Part shown: positions 31,905 to 40,567 of the stretch, piece by piece | How positions within the stretch are numbered: the first letter of the stretch is position 1 | Layout: every line of letters starts with the position of its first letter | NCBI GenBank assembly: GCA_050250815.1 | Contig: JBFWNY010000006.1 | Span: 1 to 64,000 of the forward strand | Length of the DNA: 64,000 nucleotides | Source of the DNA: JAEUMD01 sp050250815 | GTDB lineage: Bacteria > Pseudomonadota > Alphaproteobacteria > Rhizobiales > Hyphomicrobiaceae | Reading direction: 5' to 3' | Notes under the pieces: generated by a model | What the model was told of the DNA's origin: nothing | The model's input: the letters and a program-made list of their open reading frames with translations, nothing else | The model's database searches: none | Made by a program: the position numbers and the translations under genes

Positions 31905-33431
31905 TCAGCCCAACGCGGCCACGACTGCGGCGGCGAACTCGATCGGGGTTAGGCTGGTGGCGGCAAGGTGCTGCGTGCGCGTCAGAAACAGATGCACGTC
32001 GTCGTCAAAGGGCGTGTCGTCGAGGCGCGCGACGAGGATCGGCTTACGCAGATCCTTGGCCAGATAGATCTCTTCCTTGACGCTGTCAGACGCCATCGCA
32101 CTCGACGATGCGAACAGCAACACCACCTGCGAGCCCCGCATACCCTTTACGATCTCGGCACCCCAGGCCCGCGAGCCCGGTTTGATCCCCCTGCGGTCGA
32201 TCCAAACGCCTGCGCCGCGACGCTGCAGTGCTCGGACGAATGTCTCGACTGTGACGGAATCCTTGTGAGCGTAGGATACGAACACCGAGGCGCCGTCGCT
32301 CGCCGTGGCGGTGCGTTCGCCCCGGGATACCGGGGAGCTCGTAAGTCCCAGCGCCGCACGTAGCTCGTCGATGTCGGCCGCGCGGTCTTTGACACCAGCG
32401 CCGAGGCCTCGTTCTATGCCGGTCAGCCACTGCGATTGGTCGGGCATCCGCTGGCGCCCGGTTTCAAGGAAGGTGTGGATCGCATCGGGGCCGGTAGTTG
32501 CCGGGTCCGGTGGCACCGTGCCGACGATCGCGGCGCCCAGCGTTGCGGCGCAGGAATACACGTCTGACCACGTGCCGACATTGCCCCCCGCGGCATAACG
32601 TTCGGGGGCAGAGAAGCCGGGCGTGACGATGGGCTCGGTGTATTCGAGATCGGACAACCTCTCTGCGCTGCCCAAGTCGATCAGCACCAACGACTTATCC
32701 TTTCGAAGAATGATGTTCGCCGGCTTGATGTCGCCATGCAGCACATCGGCGGCATGAAGCGCGCCGACAGCGTCAACTAGTTTCTCGGCTATGTCGGCGA
32801 AGGTGGCCGGCGAGATGCCACGGCGACGGGCCAATAGTGAGGACAAGGCCTCTCCCTCCACGAAATCCATGGCGAAGCACAACGTGCCGTTGGCTTCGAA
32901 GACGTCGTCGAAGTGCACGATGCCGGAATGGTCCAGGCGGCAGATGGCCGAAACCTCGCGCAACAACGCGCGGGTGGCCTGTTCGAGCCGTGATCCGGCT
33001 CCAGCCATCACGCCGTTGCCCACCCTGCCGCAGCCCGCTGCGTACGCCTCTTTGACCGCATGTAAGCGCCCGTTGCGCACGTGCTGGCAGAGATACACGT
33101 AAGAAAAGCCTCCACGCCCGATCGGTTTGATGACCTCGTAACGTCCGTTGAGCACGGCTCCTGCCGGCAGCGGAGCGTCCGTCACACCCGGCAACGGAGG
33201 CGCTCCACCCGCAATTATCGTCGGCGCCACCAGTGAACCTTCAGGACCCCTCGCCATGGTGGCGACATCGAAAGAGCCGGGCACCATCGACGGAGCTGCG
33301 GAAACCGGCCCGCCTACAAGCGTGGCAGGGGCCTCGATCCTCACCGCGGTTGCCACATCGACCAACGCCGGTATTTCGGATTGTGTGACGACGTCCTGCG
33401 GTTTTGGTCGCTTGAACCACCTTTCTAACAT
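31905..33431 (-). CDS. Ser/Thr protein kinase fused to a C-terminal TIR domain
   Basis: A 508-residue cytoplasmic protein. After a Pro/Ala-rich N-terminus (1-92) comes a Hanks-type kinase: glycine loop GRGGFSYVY (105-113), Lys127, catalytic HGDIKPANI with Asp234, DLG at 252-254 in place of DFG, and APE at 275-277. HGD replaces the common HRD, as in many bacterial kinases. Residues 381-495 form a TIR domain (SVFVSYAHKDSVTVETFVRA, GVWIDRRGIKPGSRAWG, VVLLFASS, then KEEIYLAKDLRKPILVARL). The acidic pair Glu453-454 lies where NAD-cleaving TIR domains carry their catalytic Glu. No transmembrane segment is seen. A signalling or defence role is inferred; no defence genes adjoin it. Confidence 0.85.
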   Translation of the reverse strand: MLERWFKRPKPQDVVTQSEIPALVDVATAVRIEAPATLVGGPVSAAPSMVPGSFDVATMARGPEGSLVAPTIIAGGAPPLPGVTDAPLPAGAVLNGRYEVIKPIGRGGFSYVYLCQHVRNGRLHAVKEAYAAGCGRVGNGVMAGAGSRLEQATRALLREVSAICRLDHSGIVHFDDVFEANGTLCFAMDFVEGEALSSLLARRRGISPATFADIAEKLVDAVGALHAADVLHGDIKPANIILRKDKSLVLIDLGSAERLSDLEYTEPIVTPGFSAPERYAAGGNVGTWSDVYSCAATLGAAIVGTVPPDPATTGPDAIHTFLETGRQRMPDQSQWLTGIERGLGAGVKDRAADIDELRAALGLTSSPVSRGERTATASDGASVFVSYAHKDSVTVETFVRALQRRGAGVWIDRRGIKPGSRAWGAEIVKGMRGSQVVLLFASSSAMASDSVKEEIYLAKDLRKPILVARLDDTPFDDDVHLFLTRTQHLAATSLTPIEFAAAVVAALG

Positions 33432-33857
33432 GGTGTCGCCCTCCCGTTTCGAGGCATCTTATGACACGCCACAGAGGCGAGCCAGTGCAGCCGAAAATCA
33501 GTCCCGGCAGGGTGCGTCGGGCGAATCGTGAGACGTACGCGATGAGTTGCGACCGTCGACGGGACGCAAGCCCGTCAGGTACAGATCAGCCAATCCTTGG
33601 GTGACCAAATCTCCGCCGTCGAATGTTGAGCGGCAGCGTTGATTCAAACGTCATCGAGCCGAAGATCGGGGCGCCTCAATGTCTCCTTTCTCTGCAAGAG
33701 CCCCCTCTCTGCAACTGATCCCTGGTCGGCCCAGCTGGTTCCCGGTGGCGCGGGGCCCGTCACTTTCGGCACTTCGCGTGCAGATCGTGAAGGAATACAA
33801 AGCCCATCGCTTGTTGTGAAGGGTTCAGATGCGCGTGGCGCAGGCGGGAGGTGGGTG
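33432..33857. other. Upstream region of kinase-TIR gene, no gene seen
   Basis: 426 bases holding the kinase-TIR promoter on the minus strand and the leader of the small ORFs on the plus strand. No conserved motif, RNA or repeat could be supported. Confidence 0.4.
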
Positions 33858-34031
33858 ATGGCAGATTTTCGACTGATGCTCTCGACGCATGTTCGGGAAC
33901 ACTTCCTGCAATTGGTACCTTTCTGGATGTTGCTCCTGATTGCCGCCCGCGCCATTCACTATGGTGTTGCGTTAGACAAGTCGATGCATTTGAAGACAGT
34001 CCGACGCGATGGCAGATCGTCCAGCTCCTAA
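33858..34031 (+). CDS. Small putative membrane peptide, unknown
   Basis: A 57-codon frame preceded by GGGAGG. The peptide starts MADFRLMLSTHVREHFLQ, has one hydrophobic segment (LVPFWMLLLIAARAI, residues 20-34) and ends in a basic/Ser tail. The stop codon overlaps the next ATG (TAATG), a sign of translational coupling. I do not recognise the family, and the call rests on the ribosome binding site, the overlap and the helix; it could be spurious. Confidence 0.35.
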   Translation: MADFRLMLSTHVREHFLQLVPFWMLLLIAARAIHYGVALDKSMHLKTVRRDGRSSSS

Positions 34032-34177
34032 TGCGCCCCGCGAGGCAAGAAATGCGAAGCAAGAGTTTCTTTGCGACACTAGAGAAATGCCTCACACAGG
34101 GTCTCATATTCAACAATGCTATCGGTCTTGCGTTTTTCGCCGGATTTCTGATTCTTCAGTGGTTTAAATCTGCTTGA
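34031..34177 (+). CDS. Small putative membrane peptide, unknown (coupled to previous)
   Basis: A 48-codon frame whose ATG overlaps the preceding stop. After a basic N-terminus (MRPARQEMRSKSFFATLEKC) comes a single helix with NNAIGLAFFAGFLILQWF near the C-terminus. It looks like a tail-anchored small membrane protein. No family is recognised, and the evidence is architecture and the TAATG overlap only. Confidence 0.35.
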   Translation: MRPARQEMRSKSFFATLEKCLTQGLIFNNAIGLAFFAGFLILQWFKSA

Positions 34178-34219
34178 TCGTACCAGCGATCAAGTGCCGC
34201 CAACCTTCAGGAGCGTGCA

Positions 34220-34405
34220 GTGGTTGATATCGTAATCACCCGAGGAAACACCGGGCAAGGCCTGACCATCACGCTTACCCCTCAGTTGCTTGGCTACGGC
34301 TGGCCTGTCGAAGCGGGCGTTAGTGTAGGAATGTCGAATGTCACCTCAGATGGGGTTTGGATCACCGAAACGTACGTGTATGCGGCGTTGATCCCGACCG
34401 AATGA
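34220..34405 (+). CDS. Small hypothetical protein, 61 residues
   Basis: The frame starts at GTG 34220 with CAGGAG 6 bases upstream. The peptide is beta-prone and uncharged (VDIVITRGNTGQGLTITLTP, GYGWPVEAGVSVGMSN, ITETYVYAALIPTE), with no signal peptide. Its position 131 bases before the 3' end of tRNA-Lys raises the possibility of an imported gene, but no integrase is present. Family not recognised. Confidence 0.4.
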   Translation: MVDIVITRGNTGQGLTITLTPQLLGYGWPVEAGVSVGMSNVTSDGVWITETYVYAALIPTE

Positions 34406-34468
34406 CTGGTGCAGTACGTATTGGAAGAACAACGCCGACCCTAGGGCTACGAGCATCCCGGGCTTCGG

Positions 34469-34490
34469 TTGGTTGCCAGTTGGTTGCCAG
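34469..34490 (+). repeat. Perfect tandem 11-bp direct repeat
   Basis: TTGGTTGCCAG occurs twice in a row at 34469-34479 and 34480-34490, about 45 bases before the tRNA-Lys 3' end. Replication slippage explains it; a tRNA-linked recombination site is possible but unsupported. Confidence 0.6.
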
Positions 34491-34536
34491 GACCCAGAAA
34501 GAAGAGCCAGAAAAATTAATAAGCCATTGAAATCAT

Positions 34537-34611
34537 TGGTGAGCGGGGAGGGGATCGAACCCTCGACCATCTGATTAAAAGTCAGATGCTCTACCACTGA
34601 GCTACCCGCCC
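34537..34611 (-). tRNA. tRNA-Lys (anticodon UUU)
   Basis: Read on the minus strand the gene begins GGGCGGGTAGCTCAGTGGTA. Its anticodon arm is CATCTGACTTTTAATCAGATG-like, with anticodon TTT in the loop CTTTTAA. The T arm is GAGGGTTCGATCCCCTC, and the gene ends GCTCACCA, so CCA is genome-encoded. The acceptor stem pairs GGGCGGG with CCCGCTC with one G-T pair. All four arms fold normally, at 75 bases. Confidence 0.97.
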
Positions 34612-34855
34612 GGCCGACGCCGGTCTCCGCGTGGCGGTATTCCGCCTGCGGGCCCGAGGCAACGTGGGAAGCACGGGGGCCCAAGGCCATCCGCGCGTGT
34701 CCCACCGGCGCTGGAGCCCCGCTTTTAGAGCCTGATCACCGGAGATGGAAGGGCTTAGAGGCGGATCGTCCGGGATGGCAGCGCCGGGACTTTCGTCGCC
34801 GAGGCGGGGCAGCCCGGCGAGCGGCCAAGATGTGCGGCCATGCGCCGCCATCGCT
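34612..34855. other. Short gap upstream of tRNA-Lys
   Basis: 244 bases containing the tRNA promoter on the minus strand and the 3' side of the patatin gene. No gene or repeat seen. Confidence 0.4.
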
Positions 34856-35902
34856 TCACGGCTCTGCGTCACCGCTGCCCGCAATTCGGGGCAGCAAGCG
34901 GCGTCTGCGCTTGCGCTCGGGCGCCTGTGGCGGTTCGCCGGCTCCGCGCCGGTCGGTGAGGGCGGGCAAGGGCTGCTCGGTGAGCGTCACGCTCCCCATC
35001 ACGCGCGCGAGCTGCTGCTTGAGACGGGCCTTGGCCGGCTCGGCGGCAGCCAGGATCTCGGGCAGCTTCAGGAAGTCGAGAACCTGGAAATGACTGGTGC
35101 CGCCTTCGATGAACACGTCGGGCTGTAAGGACTTGAGCTTCTCACGGACGATCGTCCTCTCGAAGATAAAGGCGCTCGCGAACAGGGCCTGCATGGCGGA
35201 GGGATGATCGCGGTTATCGAGGCGTTGCGGCGCGCCGCTGACATCGATGGCGACGACGATGTCGACGTCTCCGGGCCCACCGGGTCCGTCCGGTCGTCTG
35301 AGCAGATCGAAGGGCAGAGGATTGGCGAGCCCTCCATCGATGAGCGCGTGGCCGTCGACCATCACAGGCTGAAAGATGACCGGCAGAGCCATGCTGGCGG
35401 CGACGGCGCGGCGCAGGTTGCCCTGCGAAAATACGTATGGCTCCTGCAGATAGAAATCGGTGGCGACGACCTTGAGCGGGATCTTCAGGCTCTCGAAATC
35501 CGGTGCGAGCCGTCGCGGCATGATGATGTCGAGAAGGGCTGCCGGATCGAGCAGAGCGGAGCGGCCGGCGAGCAGGCCCAGGAAGCGCGAGGTCGCATGC
35601 GCGCGGGCCGAGAACAGTTCGCGCACGAGGCTCAGGCGCTGCGTCAGCATCTCGCTCGTATGCGCGCGGATCTCCCGGCCCGACAGACCGGACGCGTAGG
35701 CGGCCCCGAAGATAGCGCCGATCGACGTGCCGGTGATGACGTCCGGCTTGAGTCCCATTTCGTCGAAGGCTTCCAAAACCGGAATATGGGCGAGGCCGCG
35801 CGCGCCGCCGCCGCCCAGGGCGAGGCCGATGCGCGGCCGCGGAGCTGGGACACTGGACGCTGAGCGCGCCTGCTTCGGGCTGGACTTGGGCATTCGCGTC
35901 AT
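34856..35902 (-). CDS. Patatin-like phospholipase (RssA/NTE type)
   Basis: A lipid acyl hydrolase of 348 residues. The oxyanion loop LGGGGARG is at residues 29-36, the nucleophile is Ser60 in GTSIG and the acid partner is Asp189 in DGG, the standard Ser-Asp dyad. RRAVAASMALPVIFQPV near residue 165 is typical of the RssA group. The ATG at 35902 is taken since further upstream codons lack family sequence. The C-terminal 40 residues are basic (APERKRRRRLLPR) and may bind membranes or nucleic acid. The physiological lipid is unknown. Confidence 0.88.
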   Translation of the reverse strand: MTRMPKSSPKQARSASSVPAPRPRIGLALGGGGARGLAHIPVLEAFDEMGLKPDVITGTSIGAIFGAAYASGLSGREIRAHTSEMLTQRLSLVRELFSARAHATSRFLGLLAGRSALLDPAALLDIIMPRRLAPDFESLKIPLKVVATDFYLQEPYVFSQGNLRRAVAASMALPVIFQPVMVDGHALIDGGLANPLPFDLLRRPDGPGGPGDVDIVVAIDVSGAPQRLDNRDHPSAMQALFASAFIFERTIVREKLKSLQPDVFIEGGTSHFQVLDFLKLPEILAAAEPAKARLKQQLARVMGSVTLTEQPLPALTDRRGAGEPPQAPERKRRRRLLPRIAGSGDAEP

Positions 35903-36070
35903 GATCGATCCGGTCTGGTCATGCACCGGCGCGCCTTGCTGCACACTTGGGTGTCGTGCGCCCGATCATACCATGCGCGGGCCTTCGTTCTGCGACGTTC
36001 CGCGCCGGAGAATTGCGGTGCCTTAAGGAGTTCCGCAGCGCCGTACGAAGCAGCGCGGCACGGTCAATGT

Positions 36071-37378
36071 TTACGCACCGTCCTTGCCCGAGCGCTCGCG
36101 TGCCACCGCCCGCCAGCCGATGTCGCGGCGGCAAAAGCCCTCCGGCCAGTCGACAAGGTCCACTGCGCGATAGGCGCGCGCCTGCGCCTGGGCAACGGAG
36201 CCACCGCTCGCAGTCACGCACAGCACGCGGCCGCCGTTGGCCAAGATCTGACCGCCGTCGCGGCGCGTGCCAGCGTGGAAGATCTCCACACCTTCGGTTG
36301 CGGCGGCCCGCTCCAGACCGCGGATGTGCGTGCCCTTCAGCGGTGTTCCCGGATAGCCGCGTGCCGCCATGACGACGGTCAGCGCCGCCGCGTCGTGCCA
36401 GTCGATCTGAAGCTCGCCGAGCCTGCCTTCTGCTGTCGCCATCAGGACGTCGAGCGCGTCGGACTCCAGGCGCATCATCAGCACCTGGCATTCCGGATCG
36501 CCGAAGCGCACGTTGTACTCGATGAGCTTGGGACCGCTCGAGGTGATCATGAGACCGGCGAACAGCACACCCTTGAAGGGCGTGCCGCGCGAGGCCATTC
36601 CCGCCACCGTGGGTTCGATGATCTCCCGCATGGTGCGGGCGATCATTTCGTCGGTCATCACGGGCGCGGGCGAATAGGCGCCCATGCCGCCCGTATTGGG
36701 GCCAGTGTCGCCATCTCCCACGCGCTTGTGATCCTGCGCTGCGCCGAAGGCGACGGCCGTCTTGCCGTCGACGAGTGCGAAGAAGCTCGCCTCCTCGCCG
36801 ACAAGAAATTCCTCGATGACGACTTCCGCGCCAGCGGCACCGAACGCGCCGGAGAAGCATGCCGAGACCGCTGCGATCGCCTCCGCTTCCGTCGTGGCGA
36901 TGACGACACCCTTGCCGGCCGCGAGTCCATCGGCTTTGACAACGATGGGCAAGGGTCTTTCCGCGAGATAGGCCTTCGCGTCCTCAGCGCTGGTGAAGCG
37001 GCCGTAGGAGCCGGTCGGGATCGCGAATTCGGCGCACAAGTCCTTGGTGAACCCCTTCGACCCTTCGAGCCGTGCGGCATCCATGCCCGGACCGAAGTGC
37101 AGGATGCCGGCGGCGGCAAGATCGTCGGCTAGTCCGGCCACAAGCGGCGCCTCAGGTCCGATGATCACGAAGCCGATGTCCTGCGCGCGGCAGAATTCGA
37201 TCACCGCCGCGTGGTGGTTCACGTCGAGCTCGACGCAGGTTGCAAGCTCGGCGATACCGGCATTGCCCGGTGCGGCAAAGAGCGCACGGGCACGCGGACT
37301 GCGCGCTATGGCCCACGCGAGCGCGTGCTCGCGGCCACCTGAGCCGATAATGAGGACGTTGACGCCAGGGCGCTGCAT
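36071..37378 (-). CDS. purD: Phosphoribosylamine-glycine ligase
   Basis: The ATP-grasp enzyme of 435 residues that joins glycine to phosphoribosylamine in the second step of purine synthesis. Seen: N-domain VLIIGSGGREHALAWAI, GPEAPLVAGLADDL, ATP-grasp PIVVKADGLAAGKGVVIA, the PurD signature RFGDPECQVLM and EYNV metal region, and a C-terminal GYPGTPLKGTHIRGL. The start at ATG 37378 precedes the family N-terminus; the longer frame to 37465 overlaps the xseA start. It is divergent from xseA with about 86 bases between. Confidence 0.95.
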   Translation of the reverse strand: MQRPGVNVLIIGSGGREHALAWAIARSPRARALFAAPGNAGIAELATCVELDVNHHAAVIEFCRAQDIGFVIIGPEAPLVAGLADDLAAAGILHFGPGMDAARLEGSKGFTKDLCAEFAIPTGSYGRFTSAEDAKAYLAERPLPIVVKADGLAAGKGVVIATTEAEAIAAVSACFSGAFGAAGAEVVIEEFLVGEEASFFALVDGKTAVAFGAAQDHKRVGDGDTGPNTGGMGAYSPAPVMTDEMIARTMREIIEPTVAGMASRGTPFKGVLFAGLMITSSGPKLIEYNVRFGDPECQVLMMRLESDALDVLMATAEGRLGELQIDWHDAAALTVVMAARGYPGTPLKGTHIRGLERAAATEGVEIFHAGTRRDGGQILANGGRVLCVTASGGSVAQAQARAYRAVDLVDWPEGFCRRDIGWRAVARERSGKDGA

Positions 37379-37464
37379 ATTCGTTCTGGATAAGCCGCGG
37401 TCGCACGATTGTAACCTGGCTGGTGATGTATCATCGCGGCTGTCTGCACAAGCGCTGGAGCACA

Positions 37465-39105
37465 ATGTCCACCGAAAGCAGCCCGCGTAGGGTCGATCCC
37501 GGGGCGAACGTACCTGAGCTCACGGTTGCCGAGCTTTCGGGCGCCATAAAGCGCGCGCTCGAGGACGGCTTCGGCTATGTGCGCCTGCGCGGTGAGATCT
37601 CGGGCTATCGGGGTCCGCACGCCTCAGGGCACTGCTATTTCGCCCTGAAGGACGACAAGGCCAAGATAGAAGCCGTGATCTGGCGCGGCGCCTTCCAGCG
37701 GCTACGGTTCAAGCCGGAGGAAGGCATGGAGGTGGTGGCGGAAGGGCGCGTCACCACCTATCCGGGATCGTCGAAGTACCAGATAGTCATCGAGCAGCTT
37801 GCACCGGCGGGCCTTGGCGCGCTGATGGCGCTGCTGGAAGAGCGCAAGCGCAAGCTCGCCGCCGAAGGTCTGTTCGACGAGGCGCGCAAGCGGGCGATTC
37901 CCTTTCTGCCGCGCGTCGTGGGTCTGGTGACGAGCCCGACCGGCGCGGTGATCCGCGACATGCTTGCCGGCTTCGCGGAGCGGTTTCCGACGCGCGTGAT
38001 CGTCTGGCCAGTGCGCGTGCAGGGCGAGGGCAGCGCCAGCGAGGTGGCCTCAGCCGTGCGAGGGTTCAATGCGCTCGGCGAAGGCGGTCCCGTCGTGCGT
38101 CCCGATGTGCTCATCGTGGCCCGCGGTGGCGGCAGCCTTGAGGATCTGTGGTGCTTCAACGAGGAAATCGTAGTCCGCGCGGTTGCCGACAGCGCTATTC
38201 CAGTGATCTCGGCGGTGGGCCATGAGACCGACTGGACGCTGATCGACCTCGTTGCCGATGCGCGCGCGCCGACGCCCACGAAAGCCGCGGAATGGGCGGT
38301 TCCCAAGTATTCCGAACTCGACGAGAAGACATCCGCGCTGGGCCTCAGGATGTCGGTTGCGCTGCGGCGTCTGGTGGACCAGCAGCGGGCGCACTGGCGT
38401 GCTGCCGTGCGCGGACTGCCCCGGCGGGAGGATCTGCTGGCGATGCCGCGTCAGCGGTTCGACGCAGTCGAACGGCGTCTCGGTCGTGCGCTCATCGCCA
38501 ACACGCGCTCGCATCATCTGCGCCACGCCCGGGTTGCTGCGCGCCTGTCGCCGCGTCTCGTCGCGGTCGGTGTTGCGCGCGCAGGCGATCGGCTGGAGGC
38601 GCTGTCGCGGCGGGCCGCTGATGCACTTGCCAGGTCGGCGGCGCAGCGGCGCAGCCGCTTTGAGCGAATGGCTGGGCGCCTGTCACCTGTTTCCGTCCGA
38701 ACGCGCCTCGTCAGCGGAGGCGAGCGCGTCGGCGTGCTCGTTGCCCGGGCTGCCCGGGCTTTCGCTGCCGCCACTGCGGCTCGCCGGGCCCGGTTGGAGG
38801 CGCTGGCCAAGCTCGCCGAGGGGCTCAGCCACGAGAGCGTCTTGAGGCGCGGGTTTGCGCTCGTGCGCGACGATCAGGGGCGCATGTTGCGCAGCGCTGC
38901 CGCGGTTGCCCCCCGGGCCTCGCTCGACATTGAATTCACCGATGGCCATGTCGCCGCCCAGGCGTCCGGTAATGGCGAGGGCAGCAGTGCTCCAGCGGTG
39001 AGGGCCGGAGAGGGAACAGTAGGACCGCAGGCCCTTTCAGGTGGTACATCCTCAGCTCCGCCCCGCCGGCGTCACCGCGAGAGCGGCCAGGGCTCGTTGT
39101 TCTGA
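37465..39105 (+). CDS. xseA: Exodeoxyribonuclease VII large subunit
   Basis: The catalytic subunit of ExoVII, which with the small subunit XseB digests single-stranded DNA from both ends into oligonucleotides. Residues 15-115 are the OB fold (YVRLRGEISGYRGPHASGHC, FALKDDKAKIEAVIWRGAF). The nuclease core includes VVGLVTSPTGAVIRDML, VARGGGSLEDLWCFNEE, AVGHETDWTLID and DARAPTPTKAAE, followed by a long coiled-coil region rich in Arg and Ala. Length 546 is normal for alphaproteobacteria. The ATG at 37465 has GGAG just upstream. The small subunit gene is not nearby. Confidence 0.95.
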   Translation: MSTESSPRRVDPGANVPELTVAELSGAIKRALEDGFGYVRLRGEISGYRGPHASGHCYFALKDDKAKIEAVIWRGAFQRLRFKPEEGMEVVAEGRVTTYPGSSKYQIVIEQLAPAGLGALMALLEERKRKLAAEGLFDEARKRAIPFLPRVVGLVTSPTGAVIRDMLAGFAERFPTRVIVWPVRVQGEGSASEVASAVRGFNALGEGGPVVRPDVLIVARGGGSLEDLWCFNEEIVVRAVADSAIPVISAVGHETDWTLIDLVADARAPTPTKAAEWAVPKYSELDEKTSALGLRMSVALRRLVDQQRAHWRAAVRGLPRREDLLAMPRQRFDAVERRLGRALIANTRSHHLRHARVAARLSPRLVAVGVARAGDRLEALSRRAADALARSAAQRRSRFERMAGRLSPVSVRTRLVSGGERVGVLVARAARAFAAATAARRARLEALAKLAEGLSHESVLRRGFALVRDDQGRMLRSAAAVAPRASLDIEFTDGHVAAQASGNGEGSSAPAVRAGEGTVGPQALSGGTSSAPPRRRHRESGQGSLF

Positions 39106-39246
39106 CCCTGAGCAGTCCCGTTGTGACGTCTGCGCGGCCCTATGCGTGCCCGGCCGATCGCTGCATAAGTTCACCTTCATTTTCCCCGGTGCTCCAGCTA
39201 GTGTGCGCGGGCGGTCCGGGCCATTGCGCGATCGCCAGGGTGGATC

Positions 39247-39474
39247 ATGAACCGGTACGACAAGATTCTCGGGTTGCGGGGCGAGGCGCGCGTCCACTAT
39301 CTCGATGGCGAGTTCCAGGTCACCGAGCCGGGCGACTACGTCCGTTGCGCGGTGACCGGTGCACAGATTCCACTCGCCGAGTTGCGGTACTGGAGCGTTG
39401 CGCATCAGGAGCCGTATGCCAGCGCAGAAATCTCGTTCCGCCGCTTTGTCGAGCGTCGAGGTAAGCGCGACTGA
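39247..39474 (+). CDS. DUF2093 protein
   Basis: A conserved 75-residue protein of unknown function, recognised by YLDGEFQVTEPGDYVRCAVTG and the LAELRYWSVAHQEPYASAE stretch. The paired Cys-containing strand arrangement looks like a small beta domain. It is found next to lpxK in many alphaproteobacteria, here convergent with it and 16 bases away, so a lipid A or envelope link is inferred from position only. Confidence 0.88.
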   Translation: MNRYDKILGLRGEARVHYLDGEFQVTEPGDYVRCAVTGAQIPLAELRYWSVAHQEPYASAEISFRRFVERRGKRD

Positions 39475-39490
39475 AATATCAGGTCCGGCG

Positions 39491-40567
39491 TCAGGTGAAG
39501 CGACCCTTATAGCCGCCGGTTGCGGCCGCCGAGGCGACGAGGTCTTTCAGCCGGCCAGCATCTCTCTCGTCGAGTACCAGTTCAACTTCGATGGTCTGTG
39601 ACGCCTCGCACAGGGCGCCGAGGGCACCGGTCCGGCCTAGCAGGCGCACACTGTCTTTCGCCGTCGTGACAAGGCGCGCGTTCGTCGTCTCCGCGAGGGC
39701 GATGAGTTCGCGCGCATCCTTTTCCGTGAAGGCATGATGGTCCTTGAACGCACGGCGCGCGACGATGTCGGCGCCGTGCCCGGCAAGGCCATCAAAGAAG
39801 CGGTTCGGATTGGCGATGCCGGCGTAGGCGACCACGCGCGAGCCAGCAAGCCAGCCGGGGTCGCCGGACATCATCGTGCGCGCAGCCAGCACCGGACCTG
39901 GAAAGTCGCGGCGCAAAGTAGCGAGCAGGGAATTGTCGACATCCCTGGCATCTGTTGCGTTCGCTCTCGAGGGTGGGCGATTGACCAGGATGGCGTCCGC
40001 TAGCGCCAGTTGTCGGTCGAGCGGAGCACGCAAGGGGCCCGCAGGTATGACAAGGCCGTTGCCGACGCCGCGTGTGCCATCGACGATGGCGATGGTGAGG
40101 TCTTTCGTCAGCGCAGGGTTCTGCAGGCCGTCGTCCATGACGATTACGCTGACATCGCGGCCGCTGGCCTCGATTGCGATCGCGCCAGCACGCCGGTCGC
40201 GAGAGATCAGCGTCGGGGCGGCGCGTGCCAGCAGCAGCGGCTCATCACCCGTTACATCGGCGCGATCGCGGTCAGCATCGATCCAGTGAGCGCCCGATAC
40301 CTTTCCCCCGTAGCCGCGCGTCAGGATCGCCGGCTGCTCGCCCAGGTGCACGAGGTGTCTCGCGACGTGTAGGGTGAGCGGTGTTTTGCCCGTACCGCCG
40401 GCGGTAAAATTGCCGATGCAAATGACGGGGAGACGGGAGCGGTAGGGCTGCGCGTGATCGAGACGCCGCAACGCGGCGCGGGCATAGAGGCGCGCCAAAG
40501 GCATCAGCATGCGCGCCGTGGCCGTCGTCTCGTCCTCGTACCACCAGGATGGTTCTTCAAGAGGCAC
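39491..40567 (-). CDS. lpxK: Tetraacyldisaccharide 4'-kinase
   Basis: A membrane-associated kinase of 358 residues that adds the 4'-phosphate to the lipid A precursor. The N-terminal EEPSWWYEDE and hydrophobic segment precede the Walker A GNFTAGGTGKTPLT (about residues 52-65). RGYGGKVSGAHWID, a DDGLQNPALTKDLTIAIVDG motif and FKDHHAFTEKDARELI near the C-terminus are diagnostic. The start is taken as GTG 40567 from family alignment; it overlaps the upstream fusion gene by 11 bases. The two gene products act consecutively in lipid A/Kdo assembly. Confidence 0.93.
   Translation of the reverse strand: MPLEEPSWWYEDETTATARMLMPLARLYARAALRRLDHAQPYRSRLPVICIGNFTAGGTGKTPLTLHVARHLVHLGEQPAILTRGYGGKVSGAHWIDADRDRADVTGDEPLLLARAAPTLISRDRRAGAIAIEASGRDVSVIVMDDGLQNPALTKDLTIAIVDGTRGVGNGLVIPAGPLRAPLDRQLALADAILVNRPPSRANATDARDVDNSLLATLRRDFPGPVLAARTMMSGDPGWLAGSRVVAYAGIANPNRFFDGLAGHGADIVARRAFKDHHAFTEKDARELIALAETTNARLVTTAKDSVRLLGRTGALGALCEASQTIEVELVLDERDAGRLKDLVASAAATGGYKGRFT

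Noticed and set aside
34469..34611. Possible phage attachment site at tRNA-Lys
   Set aside because: No second copy of the tRNA 3' end and no integrase gene were found in the window.
37423..37464. Upstream ATG at 37423 as the xseA start
   Set aside because: The residues before 37465 have no family resemblance and the ATG at 37465 has GGAG close by.
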